Shown here piece after piece: positions 1-11,700 of a stretch of 64,000 nt of DNA. Numbering within the stretch: the stretch's first letter is position 1; each line of letters starts with the position of its first letter. The translations under genes and the position numbers were made by a program. The stretch spans positions 62,001-126,000 of the forward strand of contig JBEVVG010000003.1 in assembly GCA_040507225.1 (NCBI GenBank). Direction: 5' to 3'. Source of the DNA: Thiodiazotropha sp040507225 (GTDB taxonomy: Bacteria > Pseudomonadota > Gammaproteobacteria > Chromatiales > Chromatiaceae). The notes beneath the pieces were generated by a model, which was given only the letters and a program-made list of their open reading frames with translations, was not told where the DNA came from and did no database searches.

Positions 1-943
1 AAAGCCTTTTCGCGATCGCGTCCATCAGATCACCCGCGATATCCAGGTCGAACTGTTTGTCCAGTTCGCGGATGCAGGTTGGGCTGGTGACATTGATCTC
101 GGTCAGGTAATCGCCAATGACATCCAGTCCTGCGAACAGTATGCCACGGGATTTGAGCTCAGGGGCAACCTGTTGTGCGATCCAGCGGTCCCGCTCGGAC
201 AGGGGTATCCCTTCGCCGCGTCCGCCGGCGGCGAGGTTGCCCCGCGTCTCGCCCTCGGCGGGGATTCGCGCCAGGGCATAGGGGACCGCTTCCCCATCCA
301 CCATGAGTATGCGTTTGTCGCCGGCGCTTATCTCGGGAATGAAGCGTTGCGCCATGGCGAAGTTGCGGCCATCTCCGGTCAGGGTCTCGATGATCACCGA
401 GAGGTTGGCATCTTGCCGGGTTACCCGGAACACCGAAGCGCCGCCCATGCCGCCCAGGGGCTTGAGGATGATGTCCCCGTGGGTCTGGTGAAAGGCGCGG
501 ATTTCCGCGCTATCCCGGGTGACCAGGGTCGCTGGAGTACACTGGGGAAAATAGGCAGTGAAGAGCTTTTCATTGGCATCACGCAGGCTGGCAGGACGGT
601 TGACCACCAGGCAGCCCTGTCGTTCGGCCTGCTCCAACAGGTAGGTGGTGTAAACATACTCCATGTCGAAAGGCGGGTCCTTGCGCATCAGCAGGGCATC
701 GAGTCTGTCCAGGGGCAGGGTCTGACTGCTACCGAACTGGTACCACCCGGCCGGATCGTCCCGGACTTCGATGCGACGGGTCGCTGCCCAGCAGATACCG
801 TCTTTCAGGGTCAGGTCGTGGGGCTGGATGTAGTGGATCGTCCAGCCACGGGCCTGGGCGGCCAGCATCATCGCGAAGGTGCTGTCTTTATGGATCTTGA
901 TGGATTCGATCGGATCCATCACTACGCCGATCTGTATACTCAT
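1..943 (-). CDS. gshB: Glutathione synthetase (3' end cut by window edge)
   Basis: ATP-grasp ligase that joins gamma-glutamylcysteine and glycine to give glutathione in the cytosol. Reading the minus strand from the ATG at 943-941 gives 314 residues with no stop before base 1. The N-terminus reads MSIQIGVVMDPIESI, the lid region has KPLGGMGGASVFR, and the end has NVTSPTCIRELDKQ, all typical of proteobacterial GshB. The family is about 315 residues, so only a few C-terminal residues are missing. gshB next to pilG is a familiar arrangement in Pseudomonas and relatives. It is divergent from the pil operon across about 1.15 kb. Confidence 0.95.
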   Translation of the reverse strand, partial: MSIQIGVVMDPIESIKIHKDSTFAMMLAAQARGWTIHYIQPHDLTLKDGICWAATRRIEVRDDPAGWYQFGSSQTLPLDRLDALLMRKDPPFDMEYVYTTYLLEQAERQGCLVVNRPASLRDANEKLFTAYFPQCTPATLVTRDSAEIRAFHQTHGDIILKPLGGMGGASVFRVTRQDANLSVIIETLTGDGRNFAMAQRFIPEISAGDKRILMVDGEAVPYALARIPAEGETRGNLAAGGRGEGIPLSERDRWIAQQVAPELKSRGILFAGLDVIGDYLTEINVTSPTCIRELDKQFDLDIAGDLMDAIAKRL

Positions 944-2094
944 GTGCCTCTGGTCTCGGTATCTGTTCCCGGTAACGTTTCGGGCTGACCGGGAAGGATA
1001 GCGTCACATCCGGCCCCAGCGCCTGCCTACCATCATAACCCGGGGCGCTCGATGTTGAAGCGTGCCAGGATCGAGCCTCACCCGGCAGGCGGTTCCCGGA
1101 GCGCTTGCCGGTTACCGGACGTCCAGGATTTTATCCCATCACGGGGTAGTGGCCCGGCACCTGTCGGGCGCGTCTCAACAGTTCCGCCGCTTATATCAAC
1201 CTGCTCACCCCATGTATCGGCTCAGGGCTTCAAGCCTGCCTTGGACCCAGTCGTGGCTCGAAGAGAAGGGTTGTTCCCTTGTCAACTGCCACAATGCAGA
1301 GCAAGGGCAGGCCTGTAGTCCCTAACATTATGAATTGAAAGGACAGGCCAAAGCGTGCCAGCCAGCAGACTGGGTTATCAAAACTGACTGTAAAAGGGCG
1401 GCAGTGGTGTTTTGATGCCTTGCTGCATGCCGCCACGCTTTGGCTGAAGACGACATATGGGGTGGCTGGGTAATTTAAGTTAAGTTTTTCAAGAGGTAGC
1501 CGCTACCACTCAAAGCAAACCACGATGACCCGTATCACTGAACTCAATTCTAAGCGTATGAATTGGGAAGTATATTCTTGATGCCGGCTGACTGTCTTGC
1601 TATTTTGGACGGGTTGGAGCGAGGTCGACCACCCCACCGTGACCGGGTAACCTCCAATGACCAGAGGGACGCGGGATCAAGGCAGGCAGATTTTGCCGCT
1701 GACACAAAAATAAACAGAGCCGTACACAGCGCCTGAGGCAGGAACGCTGGGGCTTTAGAAATGACCAGGACGAGTCAAATAGGATCCTTTGGGTTCCACT
1801 GCCGGGATGTCAGGTTCCGGAAAGGTTTTTGAGAACATGAAGTGGTGTCTTGATTGTTATTTTCCGCTTGCCGGGCTCCGTTCATCGGTGCCTGCAGGGG
1901 CAGGCGTGGCTCGATTTTTCACGCCTGACAGCAAGCCGTTGATAATGTCTGCGGGATCCGCATCAATCGCCGTGTGGCAGGGAACCACCCGGCTAATGAA
2001 CAATTCTCCGATGACTTACGATGGATCGCCCGTGGGGGCACTGCCGGTCGTCGGTTTCCCTTTTTAGTTATGTCCGTGACATGAGGATTACAAC
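944..2094. other. Gene-poor intergenic region between gshB and pilG
   Basis: About 1.15 kb without a convincing gene. The open frames here (for example 1052-1318, 1230-1436 minus, 1789-2067) have low-complexity, unstructured translations and no good ribosome binding site. The region contains a long imperfect palindrome (1347-1444) and a short near-palindrome at 1495-1507 (GGTAGC-C-GCTACC). The pilG promoter should lie near its right end. Confidence 0.6.
1347..1444. repeat. 98-nt imperfect palindrome with three nested stems
   Basis: Outer arms GCCAAAGCGTG (1347-1357) and CACGCTTTGGC (1434-1444) are exact reverse complements over 11 nt. Inside them CAGCA (1363-1367) can pair with TGCTG (1421-1425), and ATCAAAAC (1377-1384) with GTTTTGAT (1409-1416), leaving a 24-nt loop. 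The nesting suggests a folded RNA, a cruciform, or the remnant of a small palindromic element. No second copy was noticed in the window. Confidence 0.6.
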
Positions 2095-2499
2095 GTGAGT
2101 GGTGATGAAACTGAAATGGACATCTCTGGTGTCAGGGTCATGGTCATCGATGACAGTAAGACCATCCGGCGAACCGCCGAGAGTCTGCTGAAAAAGGCGG
2201 GATGCGAAGTCTCGACCGCGACGGATGGATTTGAAGCGCTGGCGATGATCGCCGACCACCATCCCGATGTCATTTTTGTCGACATCATGATGCCGCGTCT
2301 GGACGGATATCAGACCTGCGCCCTGATCAAGCACAACGATGTTTACAAGAATATCCCGGTGATCATGCTGTCCAGCAAGGACGGCCTGTTCGACCGGGCC
2401 AGGGGTCGAATCGTTGGCTCCGAGCAGTACCTGACCAAGCCTTTCACCAAGGATGAATTGCTGGGTGCGATCCGTCGTTACGTTAACAAGGCTGCATGA
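2095..2499 (+). CDS. pilG: Twitching motility response regulator PilG
   Basis: Single-domain CheY-like receiver of the Pil-Chp system. In Pseudomonas it is phosphorylated by the ChpA kinase and promotes pilus extension and cAMP signalling. The 134-residue protein has the DDS acidic pair near residues 18-20, the phospho-Asp in FVDIMMPRLDG, the switch residues in MLSSKDG, and the conserved Lys in LTKPF. The GTG at 2095 is chosen because GAGGA lies 7 nt upstream (2083-2087). The in-frame ATG at 2116 would remove seven residues and lacks such a site. First gene of the pil cluster. Confidence 0.93.
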   Translation: MSGDETEMDISGVRVMVIDDSKTIRRTAESLLKKAGCEVSTATDGFEALAMIADHHPDVIFVDIMMPRLDGYQTCALIKHNDVYKNIPVIMLSSKDGLFDRARGRIVGSEQYLTKPFTKDELLGAIRRYVNKAA

Positions 2500-2611
2500 T
2501 CCTGCCGCACGGTATCTCCCCTGAGATGCCTGCTCGACAACAGGGATAACTGGTTTAAAGACATTGTGACATCAGCCGATAAGGCGTAGAACAAGCGGGC
2601 AGAGTAATACC

Positions 2612-3052
2612 ATGATCAAAAACTTATTTCGCAAGGGTCGCGAGGACTCAGAAGACAGCAGTACACCCGTTACTGGCGAGACCAAGGGTCGGATTCTCGT
2701 AGTCGATGATTCGCCCACGGAGATCGTTGTCTTCAAAAAGATTCTTGAAAAGCAGGGTTACCAGATCCTGGTGGCGAAGGACGGCCAGGAAGGCGTCGAT
2801 ATGGCCAAGCAGGAACTTCCCGACCTGATCCTCATGGATGTGGTGATGCCCGTGTTGAACGGCTTCCAGGCGACACGTTTGTTGAAGAACGACGAGTCCA
2901 CCACCAACATCCCGGTCATCATGGTGACCACCAAGGATCAGCAAACAGACATCAACTGGGGTATGCGCCAGGGGGCCACGGAGTACCTGGTCAAACCGGT
3001 GGCTCCCGCAGAGCTTCTGAGTAAGATCAGGACCTTGATCAATGCCGGATAA
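2612..3052 (+). CDS. pilH: Twitching motility response regulator PilH
   Basis: Second CheY-like receiver of the Pil-Chp system. In Pseudomonas PilH favours pilus retraction or acts as a phosphate sink. Residues about 28-146 form a REC domain with VVDDS, the phospho-Asp in LILMDVVMPVLNG, the Thr in MVTTKD and the Lys in VKPV. At 146 residues it is about 25 longer than classical PilH because of a charged N-terminal stretch rich in Glu, Asp, Ser and Thr. Its last 11 bases overlap the start of pilI, implying translational coupling. Confidence 0.92.
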   Translation: MIKNLFRKGREDSEDSSTPVTGETKGRILVVDDSPTEIVVFKKILEKQGYQILVAKDGQEGVDMAKQELPDLILMDVVMPVLNGFQATRLLKNDESTTNIPVIMVTTKDQQTDINWGMRQGATEYLVKPVAPAELLSKIRTLINAG

Positions 3053-3611
3053 CGCCATACCAGAGCAACTCGTGGACAGCCCCCAGGGAGTGGTGCAACT
3101 CCTGGCCGATATCGAGGAACGTTGTCGGGAACAAGCGCAGGGTCTGCCTCAACAGCAGCTGATCCAGACCTACTGGGAAGGGGTGATGTTCTACATCGGC
3201 GAGAACCGTTTCATCGCGCCTCTGAGCAGTGTTAAGGAAATCCTCAACTATCCTACTTCCCTGACCCTGGTCCCCGGTTCCAAACCCTGGATGATGGGAG
3301 TGGCGAACATTCGCGGGACCCTGATTCCCGTGATTGATCTGCAACTGTTCCTGATCGGCAGAAAGACTCGACGAACCCGGCGCAGCCGGGTGTTGGTGTT
3401 TACCCTGGGCAGTGGCCAGACCGGGGTGCTGGTGGGTGAGATGGTCGGTATGCGCCATTTCGCCAAAGAGACGGCGAAAGAATCACACGCGGTCAATAAT
3501 AAATTCACGAAATATGTTCAGTTCGAGTTTGATCAGGACGGGATGTCCTGGCCGGTGTTCAGCCTGGCCGCGCTGGCGGAAGATCCCACATTCCAGATCG
3601 CGGCCAGTTGA
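3042..3611 (+). CDS. pilI: CheW-like coupling protein PilI
   Basis: Couples the transducer PilJ to the kinase ChpA at the inner membrane. The 189-residue protein has a CheW fold across residues about 45-180, seen in NRFIAPLSSVKEIL, the WMMGVANIRGTLIPVIDL strand and the C-terminal FSLAAL. The ATG at 3042 lies inside the end of pilH. It is followed after 55 bases by pilJ, in the order seen in Pseudomonas. Confidence 0.92.
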   Translation: MPDNAIPEQLVDSPQGVVQLLADIEERCREQAQGLPQQQLIQTYWEGVMFYIGENRFIAPLSSVKEILNYPTSLTLVPGSKPWMMGVANIRGTLIPVIDLQLFLIGRKTRRTRRSRVLVFTLGSGQTGVLVGEMVGMRHFAKETAKESHAVNNKFTKYVQFEFDQDGMSWPVFSLAALAEDPTFQIAAS

Positions 3612-3666
3612 GCCGGCGCATGACTGAACGAAGGATTGAGACTAAAAGCTTTCGGGAGAAAGAAGA

Positions 3667-5709
3667 ATGAAAGGCAAACGCACGGGCGCTAATCTGCCCT
3701 CAAACAAGGTCATCACCACCTTGGCTGTATTGGTCCTGGTGTGTCTGGTGCTGGCACTCGTGACCTTTTTGCATACCACCAAATGGGATTCCTACGATGA
3801 GGGGTATCTGATCCGTACTGCGGAGCAGCAGGTATTGTCTCAGCGTATCGCCAAGTACGCGCTGTCGGCAGCCCGGGGTGAGCTTCAATCCTTCAAGCCT
3901 CTGCAGAAAACCCGTGATCGCTTCAACACCATCATGTTCGAATTGAAGAATGGCGGTGGTGAATCCAGTGACATACCGGCCTCTCCGGTTGGGGTCAGCA
4001 ACGAACTGGGCGAGCTGGAAAGCAAGTGGAACAGCCTCAAAAACAGTATTGATGAGATTCTCAAGGCCCAGGAGAACATTCTCGCGATTGACGAATTCTC
4101 CGCGGTGATCTCTGAATTCGTGCCCCAGCTTCAGGAACTCTCCGAAGAGCTTGGCGAAGTGTTGATCAACAGCAACGCGCCAAGACGCCAGGTCTACACC
4201 GCCACGGAACTGCAGGTACTGATCCAGCGTATCAACTCGAATGTGAACCAGGTGTTGGCCGGTGGTGAGAAAACTGCTGCCGCAATCGATCAGTTCAGCC
4301 GCGATGCGGATATGTTCGGCCGGGTGCTCGAAGGTCTGCGCAGCGGCGACAAGGACCTGGGTATCGACAAGGTGGACGACAAGGTTGCCCTGCAGCGTCT
4401 GGCGGATGTGGCCACCCTGTTCACTACCATTCAGGACAACGCAGCGGAGATCATCGAGAACATCCCTGATGTTCTGCCAGCCCTGGAAGCGGCTTCGATG
4501 GTGAGCGATGGGTCCGACCAGGTGAGTGAAGCGGCGGATGCGCTGATTGCCGCCTATAGCCAGTCTCCCGGTCGTTTCTCATTCCTGGGCATCAAGGCCG
4601 GACCCGGCATGATTGCGCTATTCGGTGGCGCTGCGGCATTGTTCCTGGTGCTGCTCGGAGTGCAGCTGGTTGTGGATGCACAACGTCGCGAAATGGCGAG
4701 TAAGCAGCAGAACGAAAACAACCAGAAAGCGATTCTCCAGTTGCTGGATGAAATGGGTGACCTGGCTGACGGTGACCTGACCGTGACCGCCAGCGTGACC
4801 GAGGACATCACCGGGGCGATCGCTGACTCGATCAACTACGCGATCGAGGCCCTGCGGGAACTGGTTACCACCATCAACCAGACCTCGGAGCAGGTTTCGA
4901 GTGCGACCCAGGAGAGTCGGGCCACTGCCATGCATCTGGCAGAAGCCAGTGAGCACCAGGCCGAACAGATCTCCCTGGCGAACGGCTCCATCCGTGAAGT
5001 GACCGAGGCCATCGATCAGATGTCCAATGACGCCACCGAGTCGGCCGAGGTGGCGAAGCGCTCGGTAGAGATCGCCAGCGCCGGCGCCGATACCGTGCGC
5101 AATACCATCAACGGCATGGACAACATCCGTGAACAGATTCAGGAGACCTCCAAACGGATCAAGCGCCTGGGTGAAAGCTCCCAGGAAATCGGCGATATCG
5201 TGGAACTCATCGACGACATCGCGGACCAGACCAATATCCTGGCCCTGAACGCCGCGATGCAGGCGGCCATGGCGGGTGAAGCGGGTCGTGGTTTCGCGGT
5301 GGTTGCGGACGAGGTTCAGCGACTCGCGGAGCGTTCCATCAACGCCACCAAACAGATCGAGGCGTTGGTAAAAACCATCCAGGCCGACACCAACGAAGCG
5401 GTCACCTCCATGGAGGCCAGTACCTCGGGTGTGGTCAAGGGCGCGAAACTCGCGGAAGACGCGGGCGAGGCCCTGAAAGAGATCGAAAGCGTCTCCCAGT
5501 ACATCGCGGACCTGACCGGCAAGATTGCGACTTCCGCGCAGGTACAGTCCGATCAGGCGGTGAATGTGAAAGACACCATGAGCGTCATTCAGGAGATCAC
5601 CAACCAGACCTCGGAAGGTACGCATCAAACCGCAAACTCCATCGGTGCTCTGGCGGATCTATCCGATCAGTTGCAGAAATCCGTTGCCGGTTTCCGTCTG
5701 CCGTCCTGA
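3667..5709 (+). CDS. pilJ: Type IV pilus methyl-accepting transducer PilJ
   Basis: Membrane chemoreceptor that feeds surface or pilus signals to ChpA. The 680-residue protein has a first membrane segment at about 15-37 (VITTLAVLVLVCLVLALV), a periplasmic helical PilJ domain to about 305, a second membrane segment at about 312-335 (MIALFGGAAALFLVLLGV), a HAMP region, and a cytoplasmic signalling domain. The hairpin tip reads DIADQTNILALNAAMQAA followed by MAGEAGRGFAVVADEV, as in PilJ. The GAGAAAGAAGA sequence just before 3667 serves as ribosome binding site. No pilK methyltransferase follows it, unlike in Pseudomonas. Confidence 0.93.
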   Translation: MKGKRTGANLPSNKVITTLAVLVLVCLVLALVTFLHTTKWDSYDEGYLIRTAEQQVLSQRIAKYALSAARGELQSFKPLQKTRDRFNTIMFELKNGGGESSDIPASPVGVSNELGELESKWNSLKNSIDEILKAQENILAIDEFSAVISEFVPQLQELSEELGEVLINSNAPRRQVYTATELQVLIQRINSNVNQVLAGGEKTAAAIDQFSRDADMFGRVLEGLRSGDKDLGIDKVDDKVALQRLADVATLFTTIQDNAAEIIENIPDVLPALEAASMVSDGSDQVSEAADALIAAYSQSPGRFSFLGIKAGPGMIALFGGAAALFLVLLGVQLVVDAQRREMASKQQNENNQKAILQLLDEMGDLADGDLTVTASVTEDITGAIADSINYAIEALRELVTTINQTSEQVSSATQESRATAMHLAEASEHQAEQISLANGSIREVTEAIDQMSNDATESAEVAKRSVEIASAGADTVRNTINGMDNIREQIQETSKRIKRLGESSQEIGDIVELIDDIADQTNILALNAAMQAAMAGEAGRGFAVVADEVQRLAERSINATKQIEALVKTIQADTNEAVTSMEASTSGVVKGAKLAEDAGEALKEIESVSQYIADLTGKIATSAQVQSDQAVNVKDTMSVIQEITNQTSEGTHQTANSIGALADLSDQLQKSVAGFRLPS

Positions 5710-5790
5710 TCCCGGTGGCCATAGCTGAGTAAGATGGACAAGTATGCTCAATGACACCCTCACCGGTTTCCCGACGGGAGTGCACCGCAC

Positions 5791-8700
5791 ATGAATAACG
5801 CGCAAGATTTCGGCGCCCTGAACTGGGTTAAGGATGAACTGGATGTATCCATCCGCCATGCCCGGCAGGCATTGGAAGCCCATGTGGAGGCGCCCGGAGA
5901 CGGGGACTCCCTAGCGGTTTGCGGTGATCACCTGCATCAGATTGCCCGGGTCCTGCAGATGGTGCAGGTGTACGGTCCGAGCATGCTGGCCGAAGAGATG
6001 GAACTGGTGGTTCGGGACATGGCGCAGGGTCGTGTTCGCCAGGAAGAGGATGCCGCTGAGGCGTTGATGCTGGCGCTGATTCAGCTGCCTGACTACCTGG
6101 AGAAGCTGCAGGGTGGGGACGCGGACATTCCGTTGATCATTCTCCCCCTGCTGAACGATCTGCGTGCGGTTCGTGATGCCCCGCTGTTGTCTGAGGCCGC
6201 GTTGTTCAAGCCGGAGATCGATTCCACCGAGCAACAGGGGCAGGTCAACGAGCATCTTCCCGAACTGACCCGTCAGGTGCGGCAGAAATTCCACCTGGGG
6301 CTACTCAGCTGGTATCGCAAACGGGACACGGTACACGGCTGGCCCTTGCTGCGGGATGTGTTCGCCACCATGCGTCAGCATGCCGGCACGGAACAGACCC
6401 GCCAGTTGTTCTGGGTTGCGGAAGGTCTGATGCACGGCCTCATCGAAAACACCATCGCTCCCGGGATCGCGGTCAAGCAACTGTTCAGCCGGCTCGACCG
6501 GAAAATGAAAACCCTGGTCGACAGTGGTGAACAGGCCCTGGTGGATCACCCTCCGGCTGCGCTGTTGAAGAACCTGCTCTACTACATTGCCCGGGCGGAT
6601 TCCCATCACCCGCTGATACGCGAGATCAAAGAGACCTTCCACCTGGATACGGTGATGCCGAGCGAGGCCCAGCTGAGTCAGGGTCGTCTCGGTCTGACCG
6701 GATCCAACGCTGAGCTGGCGGAATCGATCAAGGATGCGGTCAGCACCGAACTGACGCGTATCAAGGATATCCTCGACCTGTTCATGCGCGATGAGAAGGC
6801 CAACATGGAAATGTTGGCGCACCTGGAATCCCCGACCCGCAAGCTGGCCGACACCCTGGGTATGATCGGCCAGGGCGCATTGCGTTCGCGCCTCAACCGC
6901 CAGGCCGACAAGGTGAAGAACTTCGTCGAGCAGGGGGTGATGCCGGAAGAATTCGAACTGATGGAGATGGCGGGCGACATACTCTATGTCGAGTCATCCC
7001 TGAGCACCCTGCATACCTTCCAGCCCAGCAGTATCGAAGAGGAAGACGACACCCTTGGCTTGAGCATGCCCGAAGGGGAATATCAGAACCTGATCAAGCA
7101 GACGGTGAAGGAAGCCAAGTTCGAAATCGCCAAGGCGAAAGAGGCGATCATCGGTTTCACCGAGGCCCCGGACGACACCGAACTTCTGGAAAATGTGCGT
7201 CAGGGGTTCAAGCGGGTCGAAGGCGCCCTCAACATGCTGAACATGCGGGATGCGGCAGAACTGCTGCTGAAAACCGGCAGTTTCATCCAGCAGTCCCTGA
7301 TCGATGCGCGCAGCAAGCCCAGCCGCCAACAGATGAATTCACTGGCCGATGTGGTCAGCAGTATCGAATACTACCTGGAGACCCTGGTGGACGGTGCCGG
7401 CGACCGGCGCGAGATTCTCGCCATTGCCCAGGCGTCACTCAATGATCTTCTCAGCGAAGGGCAGATGGAGCGCACCGAGTACACCACCCCGGTGGAGCCC
7501 ATTGAAGTCACCGAGTCGGCTGACCATGCCGAGGGTTACGATCTCGAAGAGGATGAGGTTTCCGACCTGGAACTCGGCGCAAGCAGCCTGCAGATCGAGC
7601 CGCCTCAACCCGAGGTCGAAGAACTTGAAGCGGACACCGGGGAGACGGCCGAAGCACCCCAACACGAACCTGAGACAGTCGTAGAGGTTGTTCAGGCGCC
7701 GGTTGAAGAGGAAGAGGAAATACCCTCCAGCCGTAAGCCGATGCTCGACGAAATCGATCCGGAAATTCTTGAGATCTTCATCGAGGAAGCGCGGGAGGAA
7801 CTGGAAGTCATTCAGGAACACCTGCCCCGCTGGGAGCGCAATTACGAGGATCACGACGCCCTGATCACCTTCCGACGCTCCTTTCACACCCTCAAGGGCA
7901 GCGGTCGGCTGGTCGGCGCCAAGGTCATCGGAGAACTGGCCTGGTCGGTCGAGAACATGCTCAACCGGCTGATCGACGAAACCATTCATGTCAGTCCGGA
8001 GATGATCGGTCTGCTCAACCAGGTAGTGGCCTCGCTGCCTGAACTGATCAACTCCCAGGAACAGGGCATCTATCCGGATGTCGATGTGGACCTTTTACAG
8101 GCCCAGGCCTATGCCCTGGCCGATGGCAAACCCATGCCTGAAGCCCAGGAACCGGCCGCCGAGGAACCCGAGGCCGAAGCCGAGATCCTGGAAACATCCG
8201 CGGATCAGTCGCAGATCGAAACTGTGGAAGCGCCTGCCGAAGACGTTGAAGTAGCGATCACGCCGCAAACCGACGAGGCATCGAGCCAGGATCTGGCGAT
8301 GGATGAGGCGCTCGAAACCCAGGTTGAGGATATCGATCTCTCCTTCGAAGTACCCGATGAGCTGGATGATCTCAGTCTGGAACTCGATACCGAACTGTCG
8401 GATGAGGAAGAGACGGCGTCGGCCGATCAAGCGGACTCTGAAGGGGAAGTGAACCTGATTGAGGATGAACTCCTCGAATCACCCGAACCGATACTGGACG
8501 AGGCCCTGCTCGAGGACTTCACGGATTCAGACCTGATCATCGAAATCGATACGGAACTGCTTGAGGTATTCGCCGAGGAATCCGAGGAGCATCTTCAGGA
8601 GATCGAGGATTTCCTGCATGCTGCGGAACGGGCGGAGCCGGCTATGCAGGTCCCGGAATCGGTGGTACGCGCCTGCCATACCTTGCACGGCAGCGCGCAG

Positions 8701-11700
8701 ATGACCGGTATTATGCCGATCGCCCAGCTCAGTGAGGCGATGGAAGACTATGCGAATGCGGTGCATGACCTGCAACGCCCCGCCGATGCCGAGGTGCTCG
8801 GGCTGATCGGAGGCAGTGTCGGCTATATCCGTCAGCTGCTGGTTACCCTGCCGGAAGAGGATCTGCCGGAACCGAACGTCGAAACCTATCTAGGTGGCCT
8901 GAGGGAGGCCTTGGAGCAGTTGCACCATGGCATCCCGGAGCGTCCGCAGGAGAGCGATTCGCAGCCTGTGCCGGATGAACTGGAGTTGTCCAGCGAACCG
9001 ACCTCGTTCCTCGATGAAGTCGCTGAGCCTGATGCACCTGCGGAAGCCTTTCCTGAGGAGACTCCGGAGGTTGCAGAGGCCTTAACGGAAACTGACGAAC
9101 AGGAGGACGCGCCCCTCGAGTTGGATGCGCATTCTGAGCCCGTTGAAGCAGCGACGCCGCAGCCGGGTGTGTTTCATGAGACCACCACCTACCTCCAGGA
9201 AGACGAGTTTTTCGATGTCGGTGAAGATCAGGAACTCCTGGAAATCTTTATCGAAGAGGGCCGCGAACTGCTGGAATCCCTCGAAGACAGTTATACGAAA
9301 TGGGAACATGCGCTGCAGGATGAGACGGTGATCGACGAGATCAAACGGACCCTGCACACCCTGAAGGGGAGTTCCCGGCTGGCCGGTATTTCACCGATCG
9401 GGGATGTCAGTCACGGTCTGGAAAGCCTGTTCGAAAGGATTCTTCGCGAGGAAATCAGTGCGGATCTATCAGTGCAGGACCTGGTTCGCCAGGCCTTCGA
9501 TTTTCTCGCCACCCAGGTTGAGGATGCGGCCAACACGGGTCAGGTGCACATTTCCCAAACTCTGCTCGATGATCTGGAGAACCCCGCCGCGCGGCGCGCG
9601 GAGGATGAACCGCTCGGGGTCGATGATGGTGACAGCGACTTTCTGGATTTCGACGCTGAAGCCGTCGCCGAGGACGCAAATCTGCAGGAGGTGATGGAGG
9701 CGCTGGAAGATGTGCCGGAAGTCGAGGACCTGGCGCAACCCGAGGCGTCGCCCGATGAACCCGATGCCATACAGCCTGAGGCGCAGGGCAGCGTTGAGGA
9801 TGAGGAATTACAGCAGGAGTTGGAACGCCTGGATGAGGACGACAGTGAGTTCGCCTCTTCTGAAACGGTCGATACGTCATCCTTCTACGAAGAACCGATG
9901 AGCTTCATGCACGATGGAGACCTCTTCGAGGTGAGTGAAGACCGGGAACTGGTCGAAATCTTCGTCGAGGAATCCAAAGAACTGCTCGAAACCCTGGAAA
10001 ACCACTATCAGCAATGGAGCGAGAATCCCGCGGATCACCAACCGCTGGATGCGATGCAGCGGGCTTTGCACACCATCAAGGGCAGTTCCCGGCTGGCGGG
10101 TATCGAGCCGGTGGGTGATCTGAGTCATGCCATGGAGTCCCTGCTCAACGCGGTGACGCGTGGGCTGCTGCCCGCCGAGGGACCGGTGATGAGTCTCTCA
10201 CGCGCGACCCTGGATCTGTTAGCCACCCAGACTGACGATGCGGAATCCACCGGACAGGTACATCGGGCGGATCCACTGATCGCGGAGATTCAGTCCCTCA
10301 TCGATTCCGCCGGGGAACAGTCCACGTCGGATGAGGCCTATGTCGATCAGGAAGTCGTCGAGGAACTCGCGGCCCTGGAAGAGCAGGAAACCGACACGCA
10401 ATTCGAGGCCGAGGCCGAAGAGGATAAGTCCGAACCGACGTCAGCACTGGATATGAATGCGGATCTCGATGTGGATCTGCCTGCGGACGCATTCGAGATC
10501 GAAGAGGTTGCCGCCGAATCTCTGGACCAGGCGGATGACTCCTTCATGCTGTTGCAGGATGAAGTGCTCCTGGAGGTAGGGGAAGACGAGGAACTGATCC
10601 AGATCTTCATCGAGGAGGCGAAGGAGTTCACCGAGCAGATCGAGACCCATTTCCAGAACTGGCTCGACAATCTGGGTGATCGCAGCGCCATCGACGGCAT
10701 GCAGAGAAACCTGCACACCCTCAAGGGCAGTGCCCGGCTGGCCGGTGTCATGCCGGTTGGAGACCTGAGTCATGCGGTGGAATCCCTGATGACGGCACTG
10801 GCGGAAGAGGAAATCGATCCCATAGAAACGGTCACCGACGCCCTGCGCCAGGCGATCGATCATCTCGCCCTGCAGGTAGACACCCTGTCCAAGACCGGCA
10901 AGGTGCCCTCATCGGAACTGCAGGTTAACCAGCTGCATAATCTGCTGGGTGGGGAAATGACCCCCTCGTATGACGGCATGGTGGAGACCATTCAACAGAC
11001 CCAGCCGGCGGAACAGGCGCCTCAGCAGGAGGCACCGAAGTCCGCTGAGATCCTGCCCTTCAACGACAAGATCGCGAAGCTCCTGAATCCGGATCAGGAA
11101 GAGGACAAGGAGAGCGCCCGGGCCAGCAAGGAACAGGTCAGGGTCAACGCTGAGCTGATGGACCGGCTGGTCAATCATGCCGGCGAGGTGAGTATCTACC
11201 GTGCCCGCCTGGAACAGCAGAACAGCGTGCTTGGCTTCAACCTGTCGGAGCTCGAACAGACGGTATCGCGGCTCTACTCACAGTTGCGGGGCCTGGAGAT
11301 CGAAACCGAGGCGCAGATCCTCTATCGCTGGGAACGGGACAACGAACAGGACGACCACGAGAAGGCGGAATTCGATCCCCTGGAGCTGGATCGCTTCTCC
11401 AACATGCAGCAGCTGTCCCGCGCCCTGGTGGAGACGGTCAACGACCTGGGCAACATCAACGAGTCCCTGCGCGATCTGCAGCGCGAGACCGACACCCTGC
11501 TGCTGCAGCAGTCACGTATCTCCAACGATCTGCAGGATGGCCTGCTGCGTACCCGCATGGTGCCCTTCGCGACCCTCGTGCCACGCATGCAACGACTGGT
11601 TCGGCAGACCGCTGGACAGCTGAGCAAGAAGGCCAACCTGGAGTGTTTCGGCATTGAGGGTGAACTGGACCGGAGTATCCTCAATCGCATGGTGCCGGTG

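Noticed and set aside
173..988. 271-codon plus-strand open frame at the left edge
   Set aside because: Antisense to gshB, whose minus-strand reading is clearly a GshB.
1347..1444. Possible integron attC site
   Set aside because: The arms do not carry the RYYYAAC and GTTRRRY core sites at the right places, and no integrase or cassette is near.
1789..2067. 92-codon frame upstream of pilG
   Set aside because: Translation is low in structure, has no homology, and lies in what must be the pilG promoter region.
4618..5628. 336-codon minus-strand open frame opposite pilJ
   Set aside because: Antisense shadow of the PilJ signalling domain.
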